29,478 bases of DNA from an uncultured Collinsella sp. (GTDB lineage Bacteria; Actinomycetota; Coriobacteriia; Coriobacteriales; Coriobacteriaceae). Below, piece after piece: positions 22,676 through 29,478 of the stretch. The stretch is taken from the NCBI GenBank assembly GCA_900541285.1, contig UQJA01000011.1:1-29478 (forward strand), given 5' to 3'. The translations under genes and the position numbers were made by a program. The notes under the pieces were generated by a model, which saw only the letters and a program-made list of their open reading frames with translations, searched no databases and was not told the DNA's origin. Each line of letters starts with the position of its first letter. The first letter of the stretch is position 1.

Positions 22676-22825
22676 CGGCACGCATACACGCACTCTATTT
22701 CCGGCTGCAGGCTTAGCTCAACCTACAGTCGGATTGTGTGTGAAGACCAGCCATAGTTTTAAACGCCTGCGGCTGGGCGAGTAGATAGTAGGGAAGTAGT
22801 TTGAGCGCTACCGAAAGGAAGAACG

Positions 22826-22939
22826 ATGAAGGTACGTCCTTCGGTCAAGAAGATGTGCGATAAGTGCAAAATCATTAGGCGCCATGGCAAGGTCCTCGTC
22901 ATTTGCGAGAACCCCCGTCATAAGCAGCGTCAGGGTTAA
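22826..22939 (+). CDS. rpmJ: 50S ribosomal protein L36 (bL36), zinc-binding
   Basis: 37 residues, the typical length, and too short for many gene finders. The zinc ligands are C11, C14, C27 and H32 in KVRPSVKKMCDKCKIIRRHGKVLVICENPRHKQRQG. The start follows GAAAGGAAG. It lies between infA and rpsM as in most bacteria. Confidence 0.95.
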   Translation: MKVRPSVKKMCDKCKIIRRHGKVLVICENPRHKQRQG

Positions 22940-22953
22940 GAGAGGAGACTACG

Positions 22954-23328
22954 TTGGCCCGTATTAATGGTGTCGACCTCCCGCGTGAGAAGCGCGTTGA
23001 GATCGGTCTGACCTACATTTACGGCATCGGCCGCACCACTGCGACGAAGATCTGCGTCGAGTGCAACGTTAACGTGGATACGCGCGTTAAGGACCTCACC
23101 GAGGATGAGGTTAACGCCATCCGCGATTATATCGATAAGAACCAGATCATGGTTGAGGGCGACCTCCGCCGTGAGCGCAACCAGAACGTCAAGCGCCTTA
23201 TGGACATCGGCTGCAACCGCGGCCTTCGTCACCGCAAGGGCCTCCCGGTCCGCGGCCAGCGCACCCACACTAACGCTCGTACCCGCAAGGGCCCGAAGCG
23301 TCAGATCGGTGCTAAGAAGAAGAAATAA
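22954..23328 (+). CDS. rpsM: 30S ribosomal protein S13 (uS13)
   Basis: 124 residues, usual length. The start is TTG at 22954, preceded by AGAGGAG; ARINGVDLPREKRVEIGLTYIYGIG is the conserved N-terminus, so the rare start is well supported. The C-terminus RGLPVRGQRTHTNARTRKGPKR-type tail reaches the P site. It contacts L5 in the intersubunit bridge. Confidence 0.97.
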   Translation: MARINGVDLPREKRVEIGLTYIYGIGRTTATKICVECNVNVDTRVKDLTEDEVNAIRDYIDKNQIMVEGDLRRERNQNVKRLMDIGCNRGLRHRKGLPVRGQRTHTNARTRKGPKRQIGAKKKK

Positions 23329-23342
23329 GGAGCGCTAGATAG

Positions 23343-23747
23343 ATGGCTACTGCTAAGAAGAACGTTCGCGCTGCCCGTCTGAAGCGCGCGGACCGTAAGA
23401 ACATTTCCGTGGGCCAGGCTCACATTCGTTCTACGTTCAACAACACGATCGTTTCGATCACCGATCCCCAGGGCAACGTCATTTCCTGGAAGTCGGCTGG
23501 CCAGGTGGGCTTCAAGGGCTCCCGTAAGTCCACGCCGTTCGCTGCCCAGATGGCTGCCGAGGCTGCTGCTAAGCAGGCCATGGAGCACGGTATGAAGAAG
23601 GTTTCCGTCTTCGTCAAGGGCCCCGGCTCCGGTCGTGAGACCGCCATCCGCTCCCTCCAGGCTGCTGGCCTCGAGGTCTCGAGCATCCAGGACAAGACCC
23701 CCATTCCGCACAACGGCTGCCGCCCCAAGAAGCGTCGCCGCGTGTAA
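23343..23747 (+). CDS. rpsK: 30S ribosomal protein S11 (uS11)
   Basis: 134 residues. GQAHIRSTFNNTIVSITDPQGNVISWKSAGQVGFKGSRKSTPFAAQ and the C-terminal DKTPIPHNGCRPKKRRRV are diagnostic. It lies on the 30S platform near the mRNA exit. AAGGAG lies 15 bases upstream of the start. Confidence 0.97.
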   Translation: MATAKKNVRAARLKRADRKNISVGQAHIRSTFNNTIVSITDPQGNVISWKSAGQVGFKGSRKSTPFAAQMAAEAAAKQAMEHGMKKVSVFVKGPGSGRETAIRSLQAAGLEVSSIQDKTPIPHNGCRPKKRRRV

Positions 23748-23766
23748 CTGAAAGGATCGTATCAAT

Positions 23767-24363
23767 ATGGCAATCGACAGGACTCCTGTTCTTAAGCGCT
23801 GCCGTCAGCTCGGGATCGATCCCGCTGAGCTCGGTTACAGCAGCAAGAAGGAATCTATCCGTCAGCCCAAGCGCCGTCGCAAGGAATCTGAGTACGGCAT
23901 GCAGCTGCGCGAGAAGCAGAAGGTCAAGTTCATCTATGGCGTTCTGGAGAAGCAGTTCCACGGCTACTTCAACAAGGCCCGCAAGATGAACGGCGTCACC
24001 GGTGAGAACCTCATGATCATCCTTGAGTCTCGCCTCGACAACGTCGTCTTCCGTCTTGGCTTCGCCCGCACCCGCAAAGAGGCTCGTCAGTCCGTCCGTC
24101 ACGGTCACTTCACCGTGAACGGCAAGCGCGTGGACATCCCGTCCTACCGCGTCAAGGCCGGCGACGTCGTCGCTGTCGGCGAGAAGTTCCGTGACCTCCT
24201 CCCCATCAAGGAGGCCCTGATTTCCTCCGAGCGCTTTGAGGTCCCTGGCTGGCTCGAGGTCGATATCGAGAAGCTGTCTGGTAACGTGCTCGCTCTGCCG
24301 ACGCGTGAGCAGATCAGCGGTGATATCAACGAGCAGCTCATCGTCGAGCTCTACTCTAAGTAG
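23767..24363 (+). CDS. rpsD: 30S ribosomal protein S4 (uS4), zinc-free form
   Basis: 198 residues. It has the S4 RNA-binding domain (ESRLDNVVFRLGFARTRKEARQSVRHGHFTVNGKRVDIPSYRVKAGDVV). Only one cysteine is left in the N-terminal region, so this is the zinc-free type. S4 starts 30S assembly and often represses the alpha operon. Length is normal. Confidence 0.97.
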   Translation: MAIDRTPVLKRCRQLGIDPAELGYSSKKESIRQPKRRRKESEYGMQLREKQKVKFIYGVLEKQFHGYFNKARKMNGVTGENLMIILESRLDNVVFRLGFARTRKEARQSVRHGHFTVNGKRVDIPSYRVKAGDVVAVGEKFRDLLPIKEALISSERFEVPGWLEVDIEKLSGNVLALPTREQISGDINEQLIVELYSK

Positions 24364-24395
24364 TCCATCCGGGCTGCTGAGGCTGGAGGTAATAC

Positions 24396-25337
24396 ATGTC
24401 AGAATTCATTAGGCCTCAGGTTCAGGTCGAAGAGATCAACGAGACGTCTGCTCGTGTCTCCGTCGAGCCGCTCGAGCGTGGTTACGGCGATACGCTGGGT
24501 AACTCCCTTCGTCGCGTTCTTCTGTCCTCGCTCGAGGGTGCCGCCGTCGAGGCTATTCAGATCGATGGTGCACAGCACGAGTTCATGACCATCCCTAACA
24601 TGGTCGAGGATGTCACCGACATCGTCCTGAATGTCAAGGGTCTTGTCTTCAGGGCTCTCGGCACGACCGACGAGGCGACCGCCACCATCTCGGTTGACGG
24701 CCCCTGCGAGGTCACCGGTGCGGACTTCTTTATTCCGTCCGAGTTTGAGCTGGTCAACCCCGAGCAGCACATCGCTACGCTCACCGAGGGTGGCCATCTC
24801 ACCATGAGCATGCGCATCGGCTATGGCCGCGGCTATGTTTCTGGCGAGGCCAACAAGCGCGACAACGATCCCATCGGTGTGATCCACGTCGACTCGCTGT
24901 ACTCGCCGGTTTCCCGTTGCGCCAAGCTCGTTGAGGCTTGCCGTGTCGGTCAGCACACCGACTACGACCGCCTTGTCCTCGAGATCGAGACCAACGGCTC
25001 CATCGCCCCGCGCGACGCCGTGGTCCAGGCTGCCAATATCATCAACCAGCATATGGCCGCCTTTATGAACCTTGCCGAGACCCCCGAGGTCGAGGAGGAG
25101 GCTTCGATCTTCGCTCCCGAGGTCACCAACGACAACGCCGAGCTGGACAAGCAGATCGAGGATCTGGACCTTTCCGTCCGTTCCTACAACTGCCTTAAGC
25201 GCGCCAGCATTCACTCGGTCCGTCAGCTCGTTGAGTTCTCGGAGAACGATCTGCTCAACATCCGTAACTTCGGTGTTAAGTCGATCGAGGAAGTGAAGGA
25301 CAAGCTTGAGTCCATGGGCCTGAGCCTGAAGGCTTAA
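24396..25337 (+). CDS. rpoA: DNA-directed RNA polymerase subunit alpha
   Basis: 313 residues, normal for the family. The N-terminal dimerisation domain has EPLERGYGDTLGNSLRRVLLSSLEG; the C-terminal domain (from about residue 245) has LDLSVRSYNCLKRASIHSVRQLVEFSENDLLNIRNFGVKSIEEVKDKL, which binds UP elements and activators. It follows rpsD by 32 bp, with GGAGG before the start. Confidence 0.97.
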   Translation: MSEFIRPQVQVEEINETSARVSVEPLERGYGDTLGNSLRRVLLSSLEGAAVEAIQIDGAQHEFMTIPNMVEDVTDIVLNVKGLVFRALGTTDEATATISVDGPCEVTGADFFIPSEFELVNPEQHIATLTEGGHLTMSMRIGYGRGYVSGEANKRDNDPIGVIHVDSLYSPVSRCAKLVEACRVGQHTDYDRLVLEIETNGSIAPRDAVVQAANIINQHMAAFMNLAETPEVEEEASIFAPEVTNDNAELDKQIEDLDLSVRSYNCLKRASIHSVRQLVEFSENDLLNIRNFGVKSIEEVKDKLESMGLSLKA

Positions 25338-25367
25338 TGCTTCGCATATTTGAGGAGAAACTAGACC

Positions 25368-25835
25368 ATGCGTCACAACGTTAAGAAGGGCCTGAAGCTC
25401 GGCACCGATGCGAGCCACACCAAGGCCATGAAGAAGAGCCTTGCTAAGGCCCTCTTCGAGAACGACCGCATCAAGACCACCGAGACCCGCGCTAAGGCGC
25501 TGCGTTCGGTCGTCGACCCGATCATCACTTGGGCCAAGAAGGGCGACCTGCACTCTCGTCGTCTGGCTATCGCCAAGCTCGGCGATAAGCAGCTCGTTGC
25601 CGAGATCTTCGACAAGGCTGCTCAGGGCATGTGGCAGGACCGCAACGGCGGTTACACCCGCATCATGAAGCTCGGTAATCGCAAGGGCGACAACGCTCCC
25701 ATCGTTATCATTGAGCTCGTCACCGAGCCTTGCACGCCTAAGGCCAAGAAGGCTGCTCCGGCCCCCAAGAAGGCCGCTGCTCCCAAGAAGGTCGAGGCTG
25801 TCGAGGAGACTGCTGCCGAGGAGACCGCTGAGTAG
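25368..25835 (+). CDS. rplQ: 50S ribosomal protein L17 (bL17) with Lys/Ala-rich tail
   Basis: 155 residues. The core (RHNVKKGLKLGTDASHTKAMKKSLAKALFENDRIKTTETRAKALRSVVDPIITWAKKGDLHSRRLA) is standard and ends near residue 122. The rest is a low-complexity tail rich in Lys, Ala and Pro that turns acidic (VEAVEETAAEETAE); such tails occur in several actinobacterial L17 proteins. It is the last gene of the operon. Confidence 0.96.
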   Translation: MRHNVKKGLKLGTDASHTKAMKKSLAKALFENDRIKTTETRAKALRSVVDPIITWAKKGDLHSRRLAIAKLGDKQLVAEIFDKAAQGMWQDRNGGYTRIMKLGNRKGDNAPIVIIELVTEPCTPKAKKAAPAPKKAAAPKKVEAVEETAAEETAE

Positions 25836-25861
25836 ACATTCCGTCTGCATAGGCTATATTC

Positions 25862-25892
25862 GAGGGGTACGTTCGCGTACCCCTCTTTTTTT
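25862..25892 (+). terminator. Strong intrinsic terminator of the ribosomal operon
   Basis: GAGGGGTACG-TTCG-CGTACCCCTC is a perfect 10-bp stem with a UUCG tetraloop, followed by seven T. It closes the rplE-rplQ transcription unit. Confidence 0.95.
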
Positions 25893-25927
25893 GTCGCGAT
25901 ACCGTTACTTGTTTGTTGGGAGCGCCC

Positions 25928-26752
25928 ATGACTGCGCCGTCTGATTTCAATTCGATTTCCGAGCTTGACGCCACGCTTGTATTTCGCGTGGCCTATGATG
26001 GCTCGTCGTATAGCGGATTTGCCGAGCAGCCGGGACAGACGACGGTTGCGGGTGAGCTGCGTCGAGCCATCGAGACGCTGCTTCGCCGTCCGATCGATCT
26101 GACGTGCGCGGGTCGTACCGATGCCGGCGTGCATGCCGTGGCTCAGTACATCAGCGTGCCCGTAACGGACGCTGAGCTCGCGTGTACGCGCCGTAGGTGG
26201 CTGCGGGCTATGGATGCCCTGCTGCCCAAAGATATCGCCATCAACGAGGTCTACAAGGCTCGTAAGGGCTTTTCTGCGCGCTTTGACGCGCGCTCTCGCA
26301 CTTACACCTATCGCATTGCCGATCGTGATGCGCGGCCCGTGCTGTCACGCGGTGCTGTGTGGTGGCATCGCTATCCCCTCGACGTCGATGCGATGGCGGC
26401 CGCCTGCCCTGCGCTTTTGGGCGAGCAGGACTTTAAAAGCTTTTGCAAGGTTGCCTCTGCCGTGGGCAAACCTACGCACCGCTGCGTAATGCGCGCCGAG
26501 TTTGGCCATGAGGTTGCGTTTGGCGAGGACATCCTGACGTTTACCATCGAGGGCAATGCGTTTCTGCATTCGATGGTCCGTACGATCGTGGGCACGCTTG
26601 TCGAGATTGGCATGCATCGCCGTGAACCCGAGTGGATGCGCGAGGTTATCGATGCCTGCGAGCGTACTGCCGCCGGTCCCACGGCTCCTGCCTGCGGCCT
26701 TACGTTTATGGGCGTGGATTACGATCCCGCCGAGCTTGTCGTGCTCGACTAG
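25928..26752 (+). CDS. truA: tRNA pseudouridine(38-40) synthase TruA
   Basis: 274 residues. It modifies U38-U40 in tRNA anticodon stems. The catalytic Asp is in CAGRTDAGVHA, and the segments RVAYDGSSYSGFAEQPGQ and FLHSMVRTIVGTLVEIG are diagnostic. The ATG at 25928 is used; an in-frame TTG at 25913 has no better ribosome site. truA often follows rplQ. A 7-bp hairpin (26761-26779, loop GTCGT) without T tract follows. Confidence 0.95.
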   Translation: MTAPSDFNSISELDATLVFRVAYDGSSYSGFAEQPGQTTVAGELRRAIETLLRRPIDLTCAGRTDAGVHAVAQYISVPVTDAELACTRRRWLRAMDALLPKDIAINEVYKARKGFSARFDARSRTYTYRIADRDARPVLSRGAVWWHRYPLDVDAMAAACPALLGEQDFKSFCKVASAVGKPTHRCVMRAEFGHEVAFGEDILTFTIEGNAFLHSMVRTIVGTLVEIGMHRREPEWMREVIDACERTAAGPTAPACGLTFMGVDYDPAELVVLD

Positions 26753-26913
26753 GGGAGGGCTCGACGCGTCGTGCGTCGACTCCTGTCATCTGTGGGCTGC
26801 GCGTGTGCAACATCTGTTCTTGGCGTGCAATACAACCGGTGTCTCATTGCTTTTATTGCCGGGGTGTACCATGAACCACGGTTTGATTCATTGCTGTCGA
26901 GAGGACGGATAAT

Positions 26914-27954
26914 TTGGTTCGACGTGGCTCGCATCCGCGACTTTCGGTGATCCTTGTGGTAGAAGGTTCGCCCAGCTATGCGATGCGTGCGCTCGAGAGT
27001 ATCCAGAACCAAGACCTCTACGATTTGCAGATTGTCGTTGTTTGCCGCGATGCTGCGCCCGGTGTGCGCCATTCGCTTCAAGTTGCCGCCGACAGGGACA
27101 TCCATATTGATTTGATTGACGTCGAGGACGCGAAGCGCGGCGCTTGTCTTCGTGCCGGTTTTGCTGCCTCGCGCGGCTCTCAAATCATCGCTATGAACGC
27201 CGATGAGTGGTTTGCTCCGCAGTCCCTTTCCAAGATGGTCGATATCGTGTGCGATACTGCGGCAGACATAGTGTTCCCTACGGTGTCGCTCGACCGCTAT
27301 GATGCACATCGAGAGCGCCATTCGCGCGTCTTGGATGCTGCCTCTATTGCCATCGAAGACAAGTCTTCGATGGTGACCGGGCTGCCCCAGTTGATTTTAG
27401 ACGGCCTAGTCGTTCAGACCTCTGGCGTGATGTATAGCCGTCTGCTGTTTGAGGCATGCCTGTCGCACGGCAAGGCGTACCGTACGGTTGAGTTTATGGC
27501 ATATGCGCTCTCGCAGGCGCAGCGCGTCTCCGGCTGCGGCGACGCTTGTTTCCACGCGGTGGCGCCTAAGCTTACAGATGCCTTTGATCCCACCATGTAT
27601 GCCAGGGTATCCGATGAAACCCGAGCGCTCGACGAGCTTGCGGACTCACTCTCGGAAGCAGATAGCGGTGGTCGGCTCAAGCTGGCAAGCCAAAAGTTCT
27701 ACTTTGCCGGACTGGTAGCCTGCATCGAGAATATGTGTCTGAGCCCGCATGGGGTGTCGTCAATCGAGCGTTCCGCCCGCATGCGTGATATGCTCGAGGC
27801 GCCTCGAACCCGTCAGATGGTCGCCGCGCTCAAGGATAACCATCGGGGGCTCGGTCTGTTGTTTGGGCCGATCGCTAGCGCCAAGCCCACGCGCTGCGTG
27901 ATGTGTACGCATCTGGCAGCTTTTCTTAACCGGACGGGCGCAAAAACCGCCTAA
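26914..27954 (+). CDS. Family 2-like glycosyltransferase
   Basis: 346 residues. The N-terminal part is a GT-A fold: LSVILVVEGSPSYAMRALESIQNQDLYDLQIVVVCRDA followed by RAGFAASRGSQIIAMNADEWF, where NAD stands in the place of the usual DxD metal motif. The C-terminal 150 residues are alpha-helical and not recognisable. There is no membrane segment, so it is probably a cytoplasmic enzyme using a nucleotide sugar; donor and acceptor are unknown. The start is TTG at 26914 with GAGAGGACGG upstream. It stands alone between truA and argR. The missing canonical DxD leaves some doubt about activity. Confidence 0.7.
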   Translation: MVRRGSHPRLSVILVVEGSPSYAMRALESIQNQDLYDLQIVVVCRDAAPGVRHSLQVAADRDIHIDLIDVEDAKRGACLRAGFAASRGSQIIAMNADEWFAPQSLSKMVDIVCDTAADIVFPTVSLDRYDAHRERHSRVLDAASIAIEDKSSMVTGLPQLILDGLVVQTSGVMYSRLLFEACLSHGKAYRTVEFMAYALSQAQRVSGCGDACFHAVAPKLTDAFDPTMYARVSDETRALDELADSLSEADSGGRLKLASQKFYFAGLVACIENMCLSPHGVSSIERSARMRDMLEAPRTRQMVAALKDNHRGLGLLFGPIASAKPTRCVMCTHLAAFLNRTGAKTA

Positions 27955-27965
27955 ATGGCTCATTA

Positions 27966-27993
27966 CGAAACAAACTTTCATAGAATTGTTTCG
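27966..27993. promoter_or_regulatory. 8-bp dyad after the glycosyltransferase gene
   Basis: CGAAACAA (27966-27973) and TTGTTTCG (27986-27993) are a perfect inverted repeat with a 12-base spacer, 94 bp before the argR start. It could be an operator of argR or a weak terminator; no T tract follows. Confidence 0.35.
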
Positions 27994-28038
27994 AAATGCG
28001 TTCTTATACACAAAAGCCTTCAAATAGCGTTAAACTAT

Positions 28039-28053
28039 TCAATCATTGATTGA
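28039..28053. promoter_or_regulatory. ARG-box-like dyad upstream of argR
   Basis: TCAATC-ATT-GATTGA is a perfect 15-bp dyad in AT-rich DNA, 33 bp before the argR ATG. ArgR proteins bind AT-rich imperfect palindromes of 18 bp and often repress their own gene, so this is a candidate autoregulatory site. The match to the E. coli ARG box is only partial. Confidence 0.4.
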
Positions 28054-28086
28054 TTGTCTCCGCCATCTTTTGGAGTGAGGGTTTGT

Positions 28087-28524
28087 ATGGCTAAAAAACG
28101 CAATGGGCGCCAGGATGCCATTAGAGATATTGTGCGCAATAAGGACGTCCGCACACAGCGCGTGCTGGTCGATGAGCTCCGTGCTATGGGCTTTGATTGC
28201 ACGCAGGCGACTGTCTCTCGCGATATTGCCGACATGGGGCTGCGTAAGCTCCCTGAGGGCATCTATGTTCTGGCAGAGGACTTGCACCTGCAGCGTATGG
28301 TTTCCGAGCTCGTAACGGGCGTTCTGCGTACTGATAATCTGGTTATGATCAAGGCTCAGCCTGGCACGGCTTCCGGCATCGCCGCCGCCGTTGATGCGGC
28401 AGAGTTGCCTGATGTGCTTGGCTCGCTTGCCGGCAACGATACGATTTTGGTTATTGCCCAGACGGCCGAGGACGGCGAGCGCCTCGAGGCGCTGATCAAT
28501 AAGCTGAGCAATTCTCGCAAGTAG
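28087..28524 (+). CDS. argR: Arginine repressor ArgR
   Basis: 145 residues, usual length. The N-terminal winged helix (residues about 8-70) contains the recognition segment CTQATVSRDIADMGLRKLP. The C-terminal domain has PGTASGIAAAVDAAELPDVLGSLAGNDTILVIA, with the conserved Asp that binds arginine between hexamer subunits. It represses arginine biosynthesis genes when arginine is plentiful. The ATG at 28087 begins the conserved sequence; the longer frame from 28054 is not conserved. It is a single gene with its own terminator. Confidence 0.94.
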   Translation: MAKKRNGRQDAIRDIVRNKDVRTQRVLVDELRAMGFDCTQATVSRDIADMGLRKLPEGIYVLAEDLHLQRMVSELVTGVLRTDNLVMIKAQPGTASGIAAAVDAAELPDVLGSLAGNDTILVIAQTAEDGERLEALINKLSNSRK

Positions 28525-28581
28525 GCGTGCGGGTCGTGCGCTCGACGCTGCGTGCGCTTACATAGTGGCATAGTGGCTTGT

Positions 28582-28614
28582 AAGGGGTATCGACGTTGGT
28601 CGGTACCCCTTTTT
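28582..28614 (+). terminator. Intrinsic terminator of argR
   Basis: AAGGGGTATCGAC pairs with GTCGGTACCCCTT through a GTTG loop (one G-U pair) and continues into TTT. It ends argR transcription before the convergent penicillin-binding protein gene. Confidence 0.9.
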
Positions 28615-28655
28615 GTTTGCCGGTATAAAGACCGCCCACCAGGTCGCTTCAAACT

Positions 28656-28695
28656 AAAAGGCCCCGAGCAGTTCAATAAGCTTGCTCAGGGCCTT
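28656..28695 (-). terminator. Intrinsic terminator of the penicillin-binding protein gene
   Basis: On the minus strand AAGGCCCTGAGCA pairs with TGCTCGGGGCCTT, followed by TT and AG. It lies 23 bp beyond the stop codon at 28718. Confidence 0.8.
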
Positions 28696-28717
28696 GCTGG
28701 CTTTAGTCGAGTACCTC

Positions 28718-29478
28718 TTAGCCGACCGTATCGTCAGGCGTGGGTGAGGGGTCGGGAGTGGGCGTAGGCGTGGGCGTAGGCGTGGGCGTAGGCGTGGGCG
28801 TGGGCGTGGGCGTAGGCGTAGACGTGTTGCCATCGCCGCCGGTCGAACCACCAGTGGAGCCGCCCGTCGAGCCACCGGTGGTGGCGCCGCCCGTGGTCTC
28901 GGTGGTCGTGGTCGTCGTGGTAGTCGTTGTGGTGGTTTCCTCTTCGTCCTCGTTCTCGTCCTTGTCGTCGTTCTCCGTCTTCTTGGTGTTGTTGGTGCCG
29001 TAGAACTTCCAGACGCTGTTGTTCTTGTAGGTGGGCGCGGTTCCGGTCGCAAACTCCTCGCGCTCGGTACCGGTCAGAACGGTGTTCATAAACCGCTTAA
29101 AGACAGGCAGGTTGGTGCTGTCGCCCAGCAGGTCCGTGCCGTATTTTTGGATGGGGATCTCGCCCGCGGAATAGCCGGTCCACAGGGCGCACGCCAGCTG
29201 CGGGGTATAGCCACAGAACCACAGGTTGGTGGTGTTGTCGGTGGTGCCCGTTTTGCCGGCATAGGGCTGGTTGACGCTCAGGGCGCCGGCAGCACCTGTA
29301 CCGCCGCCCTGCATGACGCCGGACAGAACATCGGTGACCGCGGCGGCCTCGCCCTCGGTAAGCACCTGTGAGGGATTGTCCGTGTGCTGGTACAGCACCG
29401 AACCGGTACGAGAGTCAATCTCGGTGATGGCGATCGGCTGGCGGTAGTAGCCGCCGGTGGCAAAAGCGAAACTACGCC
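28718..29478 (-). CDS. Class A penicillin-binding protein (C-terminal part), with low-complexity tail
   Basis: The gene runs off the right edge; 253 codons are visible. The protein starts in the transpeptidase domain (ATGGYYRQPIAITEIDSRTGSVLYQHT) and contains the active-site KTG motif in YAGKTGTTDNTTNLWFCGYTP. The SxxK and SxN motifs and the glycosyltransferase domain lie outside. After the domain come an acidic Lys/Asp/Glu stretch, a run of threonines, GGST-type repeats and about 17 Thr-Pro pairs. Such tails in PBP1A-like proteins project outside the membrane, here probably into or through the cell wall. It is convergent with argR. Confidence 0.9.
   Translation of the reverse strand, partial: RSFAFATGGYYRQPIAITEIDSRTGSVLYQHTDNPSQVLTEGEAAAVTDVLSGVMQGGGTGAAGALSVNQPYAGKTGTTDNTTNLWFCGYTPQLACALWTGYSAGEIPIQKYGTDLLGDSTNLPVFKRFMNTVLTGTEREEFATGTAPTYKNNSVWKFYGTNNTKKTENDDKDENEDEEETTTTTTTTTTTTETTGGATTGGSTGGSTGGSTGGDGNTSTPTPTPTPTPTPTPTPTPTPTPDPSPTPDDTVG
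28758..28823. repeat. Hexanucleotide tandem repeat coding the Thr-Pro tail
   Basis: About ten copies of GGCGTG/GGCGTA follow each other on the plus strand and code (TP)n on the minus strand. Because units are six bases, slippage would change the tail length without breaking the frame. Confidence 0.8.

Noticed and set aside
24399..25850. Long minus-strand ORF opposite rpoA and rplQ
   Set aside because: It mirrors two certain genes and has no recognisable features.
28739..28823. CRISPR-like repetition
   Set aside because: The repeats are six-base units inside a coding region, without spacers.
1..29478. tRNA or rRNA genes
   Set aside because: No cloverleaf or rRNA signature was recognised by eye; a covariance search would be needed to exclude them fully.

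Overview
The window looks like chromosomal DNA of a Coriobacteriia actinobacterium, most likely Collinsella or a close relative. This is inferred from high-GC codon use, the protein sequences, several GTG/TTG starts, and the pairing of a gut-anaerobe purine/urate catabolism cluster with a standard ribosomal-protein operon. No 16S rRNA is present, so the genus call is an inference.

Layout. (1) 1-5720 is an accessory region: the N-terminal two-fifths or so of an IS256-family transposase running off the left edge; a broken gene fragment; an orphan LexA-type palindrome; an AbiEi/AbiEii abortive-infection toxin-antitoxin pair with a perfect 12-bp operator dyad; an unknown gene that is the parent of the broken fragment (the two copies flank AbiE); a strictly 33-bp-periodic array of four dyads upstream of an AAA/DUF4143 ATPase; and a proline-rich single-span membrane protein. 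(2) 5843-15799 is a catabolic cluster: a divergent YheO-type PAS/HTH regulator, ygeX, ygeY, ygeW, a mocA-type nucleotidyltransferase, a hydantoinase (hyuA), yqeC, yqeB and xdhC. These genes belong to the anaerobic selenium/molybdenum-hydroxylase-linked purine (urate/xanthine) pathway. No hydroxylase subunit, ygfK or ssnA lies in the window. (3) 16111-25892 is an uninterrupted spc/alpha operon: rplE, rpsN, rpsH, rplF, rplR, rpsE, rpmD, rplO, secY, adk, map, infA, rpmJ, rpsM, rpsK, rpsD, rpoA, rplQ, ending in a textbook UUCG-loop terminator. It starts at rplE; the usual upstream partners rplN and rplX are absent, and the purine cluster occupies their place. (4) 25928-29478 holds truA, a GT2-like glycosyltransferase, argR and the C-terminal part of a class A penicillin-binding protein on the minus strand.

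Main observations. Two enzymes of the purine cluster are broken. ygeY has a one-base deletion and a CAG-to-TAG-type amber codon; hyuA has a one-base insertion and a one-base deletion. All neighbours, including about 13 kb of ribosomal and housekeeping genes, are open. This suggests either focused decay of the pathway or locally concentrated sequence errors. The regulatory DNA is rich in dyads: the AbiE operator, the 33-bp array before the ATPase, paired AACAAA dyads between regulator and ygeX, a nest of competing hairpins between ygeX and ygeY, and a perfect 20-bp inverted repeat at the boundary with the ribosomal operon.
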